A stretch of 64,000 bases of DNA from Duganella lactea (GTDB lineage Bacteria; Pseudomonadota; Gammaproteobacteria; Burkholderiales; Burkholderiaceae_D), in NCBI RefSeq assembly GCF_009857505.1, contig NZ_WWCP01000013.1:1-64000 (forward strand). The letters are read 5' to 3'. The notes under the pieces are model-generated. The model did no database searches and was not told the DNA's origin. It worked only from the letters and a program-made list of their open reading frames with translations. How positions within the stretch are numbered: the stretch's first letter is position 1; each line of letters starts with the position of its first letter. The translations under genes were made by a program, and so were the position numbers. Shown here in pieces: positions 8,209-15,513 of this stretch.

Positions 8209-10647
8209 TTAGAACTTGTAGTTGGCGCGCGCGTAGTAGTAGCCGCCATTGATGCCGAACGGCGAGAACGTCGCCAGCACGTGCACCGCCGCGTTGTCGC
8301 CGGCCGCGCGCTGGTCCGCCAGCAAGGCCGGATTGACGCCATTCGGATACACGTTGAACAGATTGTTCGCCCCCACCGCCACCGACCAGGCGTTGCTGAT
8401 CTTGTAGCCCACTTCCAGATCGGTGATGGCCTTCGGCTTGATCTCGGTCAGGTGGTACACCGAGCCATCCTCGCTGCCCCACTCCGACGACTTGCCGTAG
8501 ATCGCCTCGCGCAGGTTGACGGTCCAGTTACCGATCTTCCACAGCGCGCCCAGGTTGGCGCGCAGTTTCGGCGACGCCGTCTCCAGGTCCGAGATCGCCG
8601 TTTTGTCGAGCAGCGTTTGCGGCAGCAGCTGCGCCGGCGCCTGGTTGACCTTGGTCACCTCCACCTTGTTGTAGTTGGCGGCGATCGACCAGTCCACCTT
8701 GCCGGCCTTGCCGTAGTTGCTGTTGATCGTGGTGACGAACTCCAGCCCGCGGCTGCGGGTGTTGACCGCGTTCGAGAAGATGTTGATGCCGGTCTGGCTG
8801 ACCGTGTTATCGAGCACGTTGCCGTTGGCGCGGATCGCCGCGATCACCGCCGGCGAGTTGGTGCCGCCGCCGGAGCCGTACAGCGCGCCCGAACCGACGA
8901 TGCGGTCGCGGATCTTGATCTGGTACAGGTCCAGCGTCATCTGCACATTGGCGGCCGGATTGAGCACCATGCCCACGCTGATGTTGGTCGAGCGTTCCGG
9001 CTTGAGGCCATCGACGCCCACCAGTTTGGCGCCGGCCGAATTCGGCGCCAGCTGCACGAAGGCCGACGTCGGGCCGACGTTGGTGGCCGAATAGTAGGAC
9101 TCGGCCAGCGTCGGCGCGCGGAAGCCGTTGGAGAAGGTGCCGCGCAGCGCCGCCGCCGGCGAGAAGTCGTAACGGCTGGTCAGCTTGCCGACCTTGGCGT
9201 TGCCGAAATCGCTGAAGTGCTCATAGCGGCCGGCCAGGTCGACCGTCAGATCCTGCACCGGGCTGCCGGCGAAGTCGAGGTAAGCGGCCTGGTTGGTGCG
9301 GCGATGGCTGCCGGCGTCGGTCAGCGAGAAGCCCGGATACGACTGCGAACCCTCCTTGTAGCGCGACGCCTCGTCGCCGGCCTCGATCTCATACTTGTCG
9401 ATGCGGTGCTCGATGCCGCCGGCGATATTGAGCGGCTTGGCCCAGCCGATATTGAACTCCTGGCTGGCCTCCAGCGTCGTGGTCAGCTGGCTGGCGATGA
9501 AGGCGCCGGCCTTGAACACGGTCGGCGTGTAGCCGGTATCGTTGAACAGCGACACGTTGCCCGAATCGGCGACGCCGATGCGCGACTTGTCGCGGCCATA
9601 GGTCGAGCTCAGGTCGACGTTCCAGCCACCCAGCTTGCTCTTGACGCCGACCGTCAGCGCCATATCCTCCTCGCGCATGGTCTCTTTCGGTGAGAAGCCG
9701 GTCGGGTAGATCTTCGGCAGGCGGCTCGGCAGGCGATAGTTCTCGAACGCGCGCGCCTCCTTGCGGCCGGCGGTGGCGATCGCGTACAGCTGGCTGTCCG
9801 GCGCGAAATCCCAGCCGAAGTTGGCCGCCATCACGTTCAGGTGATACTGGGCGTCGCCGGAAATGTGGTTCACATGCGGATAGTCGGGATGCTGGAACAT
9901 GCCCGGATAGGCCGCCATATTGGCCGGGTTGACCACCCGCGGATCGAGGCCGCCGCGGTCGCTGTAGCCGTGGTACTTGGATTCCGCCGTCAGGCTCAGA
10001 TAGGCGTCGGCGAACGGCTCGACGCCGATGTTGGCCGAGCCGCTCAGCGTGCGCCCGCCACCATCCACGTAGCCGCCGCCGGTGGCGGCGGCGGTGCCGC
10101 CACTGTTATTGGATTTGAGGATGATGTTGACCACGCCGGCGATCGCGTCCGAACCATATTGCGCCGCCGCGCCATCCTGCAGCACCTCGATATGATCGAT
10201 GGCCGCCACCGGAATGTAGTTCAGGTCGGCCGCCGCGCCACCCTGGTACGGGCCACCCAGCACCGCCAGGTTCGAGGTGCCGTGACGGCGCTTGCCGTTG
10301 ATCAGCACCAGCGTGTTGTTCGGGCTCAGGCCACGCAGGCGCGCCGACAGCGTCAGGTTGGCGGTGTCGCCACCGAAGGCCTGGGCGTTGAACGACGGCA
10401 GATTCTGCGCCAGCGCCTGGATCAGGTCCGGCTGGCCGGTGCGCTGCAGCGACGCCGCGTCCAGCACCTGGATCGGCGAGGCGCTGTTCTCCACTTTCAG
10501 GCCGCTGGTGCGGGTGCCGGTAACGATCACCGCGCCGGCGTTGGGCGTGGCGGCGTCCGCCGCCGGTTCGACATCTTCCGCCCAGGCGCCGAACGCCAGG
10601 GTGGACAACACGGCGGCAACGCCGATCTTGAGTGTGGCTTTTTGCAT
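8209..10647 (-). CDS. TonB-dependent outer-membrane receptor (operon with amine oxidase)
   Basis: A TonB-dependent receptor of 812 residues from the start at 10647. That ATG is preceded by GGGGA at a good distance and opens a typical signal peptide ending FGAWA; an ATG five codons upstream is also possible. A plug domain follows (GAVIVTGTRTSG; LVLINGKRRH; IDHIEVLQDGAAAQYGSDAIAGVVNIILK), then a 22-strand barrel ending in the aromatic YYARANYKF. It is the last gene of a run transcribed leftwards after amine oxidase, cytochrome c and RidA, and is followed by a strong terminator. The context suggests uptake of the substrate, or of a larger ligand, of the periplasmic amine oxidase; this is inference, as receptor sequences do not reveal ligands. 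Confidence 0.92.
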   Translation of the reverse strand: MQKATLKIGVAAVLSTLAFGAWAEDVEPAADAATPNAGAVIVTGTRTSGLKVENSASPIQVLDAASLQRTGQPDLIQALAQNLPSFNAQAFGGDTANLTLSARLRGLSPNNTLVLINGKRRHGTSNLAVLGGPYQGGAAADLNYIPVAAIDHIEVLQDGAAAQYGSDAIAGVVNIILKSNNSGGTAAATGGGYVDGGGRTLSGSANIGVEPFADAYLSLTAESKYHGYSDRGGLDPRVVNPANMAAYPGMFQHPDYPHVNHISGDAQYHLNVMAANFGWDFAPDSQLYAIATAGRKEARAFENYRLPSRLPKIYPTGFSPKETMREEDMALTVGVKSKLGGWNVDLSSTYGRDKSRIGVADSGNVSLFNDTGYTPTVFKAGAFIASQLTTTLEASQEFNIGWAKPLNIAGGIEHRIDKYEIEAGDEASRYKEGSQSYPGFSLTDAGSHRRTNQAAYLDFAGSPVQDLTVDLAGRYEHFSDFGNAKVGKLTSRYDFSPAAALRGTFSNGFRAPTLAESYYSATNVGPTSAFVQLAPNSAGAKLVGVDGLKPERSTNISVGMVLNPAANVQMTLDLYQIKIRDRIVGSGALYGSGGGTNSPAVIAAIRANGNVLDNTVSQTGINIFSNAVNTRSRGLEFVTTINSNYGKAGKVDWSIAANYNKVEVTKVNQAPAQLLPQTLLDKTAISDLETASPKLRANLGALWKIGNWTVNLREAIYGKSSEWGSEDGSVYHLTEIKPKAITDLEVGYKISNAWSVAVGANNLFNVYPNGVNPALLADQRAAGDNAAVHVLATFSPFGINGGYYYARANYKF

Positions 10648-10700
10648 ATTTTTAATCCCCATTTTTTAAAAGAAAAACCAAGTAAGCCCTCAACTGCCGA

Positions 10701-11195
10701 TTATTTTTTCGCCGCGACCACTTCGATCTCCACCAGCCAGCCCGGATTGCTCAGCCCCGCCACCTGCACCACGGCGCGCGCCGGCAGGTTGGGCTGGGCG
10801 CCGCCGAAGTACTGCGTGTACGCCTCCATGAAGCCCTTGGTGTCGGCCTTGCCGCCATTGGCCGGATCGCCGACCAGGAACACCTGCATCTTCACCACGT
10901 CCGACATCTCCAGCTTCATGCCCTGCAGGATTTCCTTGATCTTTTTGAGCACCGTCTCCGACTGCGTCTTGGTGTCGCCGAAGGCCGCGATCGTGTCGCC
11001 CGCCACCTCCTTGTTGACTACCGCCGGCACCTGGCCGCTGATGAAATGGATGGTGGCGGTGGGCGGAATCGTCACCGCCAGCGCGATCGGAAAGTCCGAG
11101 TTGGGAATCTTGTGGCGCACGATGTCGCCCTTCGGTGCGGCGCCGGCGCTGCCAAAAGCGGCGCTGATCAACAAGGCTGCGAATACTTTTTTCAT
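10701..11195 (-). CDS. Exported RidA-family imine deaminase
   Basis: A 164-residue RidA/YjgF/Rid-family protein. Cytosolic RidA hydrolyses reactive enamines and imines made by amino-acid enzymes. This one begins with a signal peptide (MKKVFAALLISAAFGSAGAA), so it should act in the periplasm. The conserved arginine of active members is present in LPARAVVQVAGL and the conserved acidic residue in WLVEIEVVAA. It lies 41 bases after the cytochrome c gene and 53 bases before the TonB receptor. The upstream oxidase would release an imine, so a periplasmic imine hydrolase is a fitting partner. Function in this setting is inferred from family and context. Confidence 0.85.
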   Translation of the reverse strand: MKKVFAALLISAAFGSAGAAPKGDIVRHKIPNSDFPIALAVTIPPTATIHFISGQVPAVVNKEVAGDTIAAFGDTKTQSETVLKKIKEILQGMKLEMSDVVKMQVFLVGDPANGGKADTKGFMEAYTQYFGGAQPNLPARAVVQVAGLSNPGWLVEIEVVAAKK

Positions 11196-11236
11196 GCTGG
11201 CTCTCTCTCGGTGTTGTTGGTGTTTTTAAATGTTGT

Positions 11237-11656
11237 TTAGTGCTTGTTGGACATGGCGGTATCGCCAAAGCTCTCGACGCCCAGCGCCGTGCGCAGCGTG
11301 CCGACCTCGCTCTCACTCAGCGCGGCGGCCTTGTTGCCCCAGCTGCTGCGCACAAAGGTCAGCACGCTGGCGATATCGCGGTCGCTGAGCGAGCCGCTGA
11401 AGTCCGGCATGCCGCCGCGTCCCTTCAGCAGCACGCTGGCGACGTCGCCGCCCTGGCCCTGCACGAACTTGCTGCCGGCCAGCGCCGGGAAGGCGCCGGG
11501 GATGCCCTTGCCGCTGGCCTGATGGCAGGCCGCGCAGTTTTTCAGGAACAGCGCCTTGCCGTCGCCCGCCGCCTCCTGCGCCCGCACCGGCGATGTCGCC
11601 GCCGCCGCCAGCGCCGCCACCAGCAGTGCCGCCGCCTTGATCAACGTGTGCTTCAT
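11237..11656 (-). CDS. Small periplasmic c-type cytochrome
   Basis: A 139-residue single-haem cytochrome c. Residues 1-26 are a signal peptide ending VRAQ. The haem attachment motif CAACH is at 41-45 and a likely axial methionine is M83 in GMPDF. Its start codon overlaps the stop of the amine-oxidase gene by four bases (ATGA), so the two are translationally coupled. That coupling suggests it accepts electrons from the flavin oxidase, turning it into a dehydrogenase linked to the respiratory chain. Direct evidence for electron transfer is not available from sequence. Confidence 0.9.
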   Translation of the reverse strand: MKHTLIKAAALLVAALAAAATSPVRAQEAAGDGKALFLKNCAACHQASGKGIPGAFPALAGSKFVQGQGGDVASVLLKGRGGMPDFSGSLSDRDIASVLTFVRSSWGNKAAALSESEVGTLRTALGVESFGDTAMSNKH

Positions 11657-13251
11657 GCGCTGGCCCTCTCATGGATCTTGGCGATCTGCTGCCATGCCGA
11701 TTCGATGGCGCCGGCCTGCCAGCCGGTCAGATAGCTCAGGTGCTCGCCGGCCAGCAGAATGCGGCCCTCGCCCTCCAGCAAGGTCGGGTAGGCGGCGGCG
11801 CGGGTCTTCTCGGTCCACTCGGCCCAGCCGCCCAGGTTGTACTGCACCCGGTGCCAGGCCACCGAGAAGGCGCTGTCGAAGTTCTCGGTGTACTGCGGGA
11901 AGATCTTCTGTCCCGCCGCCAGCGCGAACTCGGCGCGCTCCTTCGGCGACAAGGCGCTGACCTCGATCGCCTGCGTCTGATACTGGTAATAGCCGAGCAG
12001 CACGCCCTTCTGCTTCTGGAAGCCATAGGACGGCATCGAGATCGTGTTGATGCCTTTCAGGTCGGTCATATTGTGGCCGCCGTAGATGTGGTCATCCTCC
12101 TCCCAGAAGCGGCGCTTCATCTGCAGGCCGATCTTGCCCACCGGCGCATACGCCACCGAGGCCACCGCCTGCTTGAACTGGTCCGAGAAATCGGTGTCGA
12201 TCCGGCGCAGCACCGACAGCGGAATGGTGCACAGGCAGTAGTCGGCGCTGATCGAGCCGCCCTTGCCGCTGCCGGTATCCTTGAAGGTGACGGTCACGCC
12301 CTCGGCGTTCTGGCGCAGCGTCTGCACCTCGGTCTTGTAGCGGATGTTGCGGCCGACGCGCTTCTCGAACGCCTTGGCGATGGCGTCCATGCCGCCCACC
12401 GGCTGGAACATGGTCGCCTGCATCGGAAAGTCGTGCACCGCGCTGTACACCGCGCCCAGTTTCGACGCCAGCAGATCCTTGAAGCCCAGCGGATCGGTGG
12501 CCACGCCCGGATTCATGCCGGCGCCCGGATTGGTGGCCCAGCCACGGCCGCTGCGGCCCTTGTATTTCAGGTCGCCGGCCGACAGCGCGCCCTCGTGCTG
12601 CAGATAGTCCAGCAGCAGGCGCTGATCATCGGCGGTCAGCTCCTGGTCCAGCGCATGGTTCTTGACCGACTTGGCCAGCAGCTCAGCCACGTTGCCGCGC
12701 ATGTCGGCCTTAATTTCCTTGATGCGCACCCGCTTGCCGGCCAGCGGTCCGGCGTTTTCCGAATACGCGTAGGCGTGATCGTTTTCGTTGACCATCACCT
12801 CCAGCGGCACCTCGAACAGCTTGGTGTAGTGCAGCGTCGAACGGTGGAACAGCGGAATGCGCCACGGACCGTGATTGATGTACTGACCCTGGTCGAACGC
12901 ACAGGTCTGCTTTTCGCCGCCCAACTCGGTCAGGCTGAAACCCTTGCGCGCCGTCTGGCAACGGCCGCCGGCAAAGGCGCGCGCTTCCAGAATCTGCACC
13001 TTGTAGCCCAGCTTCTCCAGCTCAAAGGCGGCGGTCATGCCGGCCAGGCCGGCGCCCAGGATCAGCACCTTCTTGCCCTTGCCGCTGCCGCTCAGCACCG
13101 GCGGCGCCGACGCGGTGGAGGCGATGCCCATGCCCCAGGCGTTCATGGTATTCAATAGCAAGCCGGTGCCGCCAACGGCCGCCGCCCGGTACAGAAAATC
13201 CCTTCTGGTAAATGACATAAACGATTTATACTGTTTTACATTCTGTTCCAT
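11653..13251 (-). CDS. Tat-exported FAD-dependent amine oxidase
   Basis: A 532-residue flavin amine oxidase (monoamine/L-amino-acid oxidase family). The start at 13251 is fixed by a GAGGAAGAAG ribosome binding site. A twin-arginine signal with TRRDFL at residues 15-20 predicts export as a folded FAD protein. The dinucleotide-binding motif GAGLAG is at 66-71, followed by E89 in ILEARAFAGGR, and the C-terminal FAD signature is in LLAGEHLSYLTGWQAGAIESAW. It heads the operon with cytochrome c, RidA and a TonB receptor. It should oxidise a primary amine or amino acid to an imine in the periplasm; the substrate is unknown. Confidence 0.9.
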   Translation of the reverse strand: MEQNVKQYKSFMSFTRRDFLYRAAAVGGTGLLLNTMNAWGMGIASTASAPPVLSGSGKGKKVLILGAGLAGMTAAFELEKLGYKVQILEARAFAGGRCQTARKGFSLTELGGEKQTCAFDQGQYINHGPWRIPLFHRSTLHYTKLFEVPLEVMVNENDHAYAYSENAGPLAGKRVRIKEIKADMRGNVAELLAKSVKNHALDQELTADDQRLLLDYLQHEGALSAGDLKYKGRSGRGWATNPGAGMNPGVATDPLGFKDLLASKLGAVYSAVHDFPMQATMFQPVGGMDAIAKAFEKRVGRNIRYKTEVQTLRQNAEGVTVTFKDTGSGKGGSISADYCLCTIPLSVLRRIDTDFSDQFKQAVASVAYAPVGKIGLQMKRRFWEEDDHIYGGHNMTDLKGINTISMPSYGFQKQKGVLLGYYQYQTQAIEVSALSPKERAEFALAAGQKIFPQYTENFDSAFSVAWHRVQYNLGGWAEWTEKTRAAAYPTLLEGEGRILLAGEHLSYLTGWQAGAIESAWQQIAKIHERASA

Positions 13252-13465
13252 CTTCTTCCTCACCAGTCTGCTCAATAACTCTTCTTTAGCAAGCGGCGTG
13301 CCACGGATGTGCAAAAAATAAACACTTTTCGGCAACTGCGGCAATCACGTAGGAACGCCATAAACGATATAAAACAATGTGTTTTCGTGCGCCATGAAAA
13401 ACCCGTCCGCGCGCCCGGCGCCGGGGCGCGGGCGACAAACTTTATTCAATGACGGGAAACCGACG

Positions 13466-13498
13466 AAAAAAAAGCGCCGCACCTTAACGATGCAGCGC
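13466..13498 (-). terminator. Probable terminator of the TnsB-like gene
   Basis: GCGCCGCA (13474-13481) and TGCAGCGC (13491-13498) form an eight-pair stem with one mismatch; on the minus strand it is followed by eight T residues (13466-13473). It lies just past the stop at 13517. Confidence 0.6.
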
Positions 13499-13516
13499 AC
13501 AAAGGTGGAACGTCAG

Positions 13517-15277
13517 TTAAGCGACGAAACTGGCGTAGCTCGGCGTGCTGCCGCGCGATGGTGCGGGGGCCGGGGCGGCCGCCACCAGTTGGCACGGATG
13601 GAACTGCATCGGCGTGGCCGGGTCCAGCAGGTACACGGTCTCCAGGCTGGCCGGATCGTAGGCCACCTTGACGCTCCAGCCACCACGCAGACGCGCGCGC
13701 TCAAACCAGCGTTCGCCGGCGGCGCGCGCGCAGGTGTACACGCCGCCGTGCAGCACGATACCCTCGGCCGTCACGCTGGCCTGCGCCACCGGCATCAGGC
13801 TGCAGCGGATCAGGTGTTCCGGATAGACCTTCAGGCCGCCGCCGCGATGCCGCACGCCCCAGTCCCACAGGCGGCGCGGCGTGGCGCCATCGGCGTTGGC
13901 CAGCGACTGCCGGTTGTTGTAGTACAGGATGCAGTCGATGACGATGCGGGTAAACTGGTTGATATCCAGCACACCATCGAGCCGGCATGGCGCGCCGGGC
14001 GCGTCCGGCGCCAGCAGGCCGAAACGCTTGTCCAGCAGCGCGCGCCAGTCGGACGGGCCATCCTCCACCGCCACGCAGCGCATATTGAAGTTGTTGAGCA
14101 GCGCGTCGCCGCTCCAGCCCCGCGTCAGCGCGGTGTTGGCGAACAGCGTCTCCGGCAAGTGCTGGCAGGGCCACAGCTCGGGCCCGATGGCGCGCCCGAA
14201 CTGACCGGCGTAGCGCACCTTGTCGGCACCGCAGTGCGCCAGCGCCAGCATGGCGTGCTGCCACTGCGGCTCGCCCATGCCCACATACAGCCCGCACACC
14301 ATGCGGCTGAAGCTGTCCGTCACCACGTACACCAAGGGCCGGCCGACCACCTGCTGGCGGTCCTCGCGCGACACCAGCCGCACGTCGGCGCGCACCGCGT
14401 CCAGATAGAAGCCGGCGCCGGGGCGGCCGGATGGCAAGGTGTCCGGGTTCAGCGCCGGCGCCACCGCCTGCCCCGCCAGCGTGGCAGGCGCCTGACGGCG
14501 CACCACTTCCGGCGGCCGGTCGTCGTCCTGATCGAGCCAGTAATTGAACTGACCGAAACTCGGCACCTCCTTCGCCACGCTGCCCGGCGTGGTGTGCACC
14601 CGGCCGGCGTCGTCGATACGACGCTCGATGAAGAAATCGTCCAGCATCTGCTGGTAGGCGGCCAGCCGCGAAAAGCGTTCGCCGCTGGCCGCGTGGCGCG
14701 CCGTGGCCACGCGGAACACGCGGCGGATCTCCTCGTCCGCGTTCAGGCCGGGACCGGCGTCGGCGTGGTTCTTGCGCGGGCGTCCGCGCTTGACGCCCGC
14801 CGACGCCCGCCGCACCTTGCCGCGCCCGCCCGAGTTGCCGTAGTCCGGCAGCAGCGCGTTGGGCGTCTGCCCGCGCTGCCAGTAGCGGCGCAGATAGCGG
14901 TAAATGGTGGGATGCGACACGCCATGCTCGGCGATCGCGTTGGCGATCAGCTGGCCGCGCAGGCGCGCCTCGTAGATGGCCGGCTCCTGCGCCACCAGCG
15001 GCGCGATGATGCGCCAGGCGCGCGCCCGCAGTTGCAGGTGCTTGGGCGGCAGCAGTTCCTGACTGACCACCATCAGATAGGGATCGGCCGGCAGCACGCG
15101 CGCGTGGCCGGCCAGGATATCGGCGTGCAGCACCGACAGTTGGATCATCTCGACATCCGCCGACAACGCCGCCACGTCGAAGACATAGGCGTGGCTTTGC
15201 CCTGGGGCGATCCACAGGATGCGGACGGTGCGCGGCGACGGATGCGTGTAGTGCAGCAGGTCGTTGCGCAGCAGCAT
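13517..15277 (-). CDS. TnsB/Mu-type transposase-like protein with altered catalytic residues
   Basis: A 586-residue protein of the Mu/TnsB/TniA DDE transposase family. Residues 1-60 match the N-terminal domain (VRILWIAPGQSHAYVFDVAAL), 105-135 are a helix-turn-helix (ANAIAEHGVSHPTIYRYLRRY), and 161-169 are a basic AT-hook-like segment, GVKRGRPRK. The integrase-like core contains D293 (YLDAVRAD) and D321 (TDSFSRMVCGLYVG). After ELWPCQHLPETL, active relatives normally have ADRGE; here the text is ANTAL (N381). Where they have the catalytic glutamate of DWKGIVE, this protein has DWRALLD (D416). The Mu C-terminal domain follows (GGVYTCARAAGERWFERARL). The reading frame is intact, yet two of three catalytic acids differ, and no tnsA, tnsC or tniQ gene lies nearby. 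It may be a dead or repurposed transposase that keeps DNA binding. Confidence 0.75.
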   Translation of the reverse strand: MLLRNDLLHYTHPSPRTVRILWIAPGQSHAYVFDVAALSADVEMIQLSVLHADILAGHARVLPADPYLMVVSQELLPPKHLQLRARAWRIIAPLVAQEPAIYEARLRGQLIANAIAEHGVSHPTIYRYLRRYWQRGQTPNALLPDYGNSGGRGKVRRASAGVKRGRPRKNHADAGPGLNADEEIRRVFRVATARHAASGERFSRLAAYQQMLDDFFIERRIDDAGRVHTTPGSVAKEVPSFGQFNYWLDQDDDRPPEVVRRQAPATLAGQAVAPALNPDTLPSGRPGAGFYLDAVRADVRLVSREDRQQVVGRPLVYVVTDSFSRMVCGLYVGMGEPQWQHAMLALAHCGADKVRYAGQFGRAIGPELWPCQHLPETLFANTALTRGWSGDALLNNFNMRCVAVEDGPSDWRALLDKRFGLLAPDAPGAPCRLDGVLDINQFTRIVIDCILYYNNRQSLANADGATPRRLWDWGVRHRGGGLKVYPEHLIRCSLMPVAQASVTAEGIVLHGGVYTCARAAGERWFERARLRGGWSVKVAYDPASLETVYLLDPATPMQFHPCQLVAAAPAPAPSRGSTPSYASFVA

Positions 15278-15398
15278 CAGCGCGCCTTGAACTTGAATGC
15301 GGTCATTGGTTCTGCTCCCACGCTTGATTTTTTCGGTTTGAAGGCGCTGATGCCGCCGCCCTTTATCACGTACGTGCTGTCACATATGCAATAAGCGG

Positions 15399-15430
15399 GC
15401 CAGCGGCTTTCAGCGGGGAAAGCCGCTGGC
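15399..15430. repeat. Perfect 12-bp inverted repeat
   Basis: GCCAGCGGCTTT (15399-15410) and AAAGCCGCTGGC (15419-15430) are exact inverted copies around an eight-base loop. No T tract follows on either strand, so it is not a standard terminator. It lies upstream of the TnsB-like gene and beyond the helicase terminator. Confidence 0.7.
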
Positions 15431-15451
15431 TAGCAGTCGGCAAGCCTTGTT

Positions 15452-15471
15452 CTGGTGCGATCCAGCACCAG
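15452..15471. repeat. Perfect 7-bp inverted repeat
   Basis: CTGGTGC (15452-15458) and GCACCAG (15465-15471) flank a six-base loop, 22 bases from the larger inverted repeat. Function unknown. Confidence 0.5.
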
Positions 15472-15480
15472 CGTGGGGAT

Positions 15481-15505
15481 AGAAAAAGGGGCCTTGCGGC
15501 CCCTT
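15481..15505 (-). terminator. Rho-independent terminator of the DEAD-box helicase gene
   Basis: AAGGGGCC (15486-15493) and GGCCCCTT (15498-15505) form an eight-pair stem with a TTGC loop; the minus strand continues into a short T run (15483-15487). It is placed directly after the helicase stop at 15514. Confidence 0.88.
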
Positions 15506-15513
15506 GTTGGTGA

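Noticed and set aside
13216..13368. CATAAACGAT present twice near the amine-oxidase start
   Set aside because: One copy is inside the coding sequence and the spacing (143 bases) suits no known operator arrangement; likely chance.
13379..15394. 671-codon plus-strand frame opposite the TnsB-like gene
   Set aside because: Antisense shadow; Arg/His-rich product without domains.
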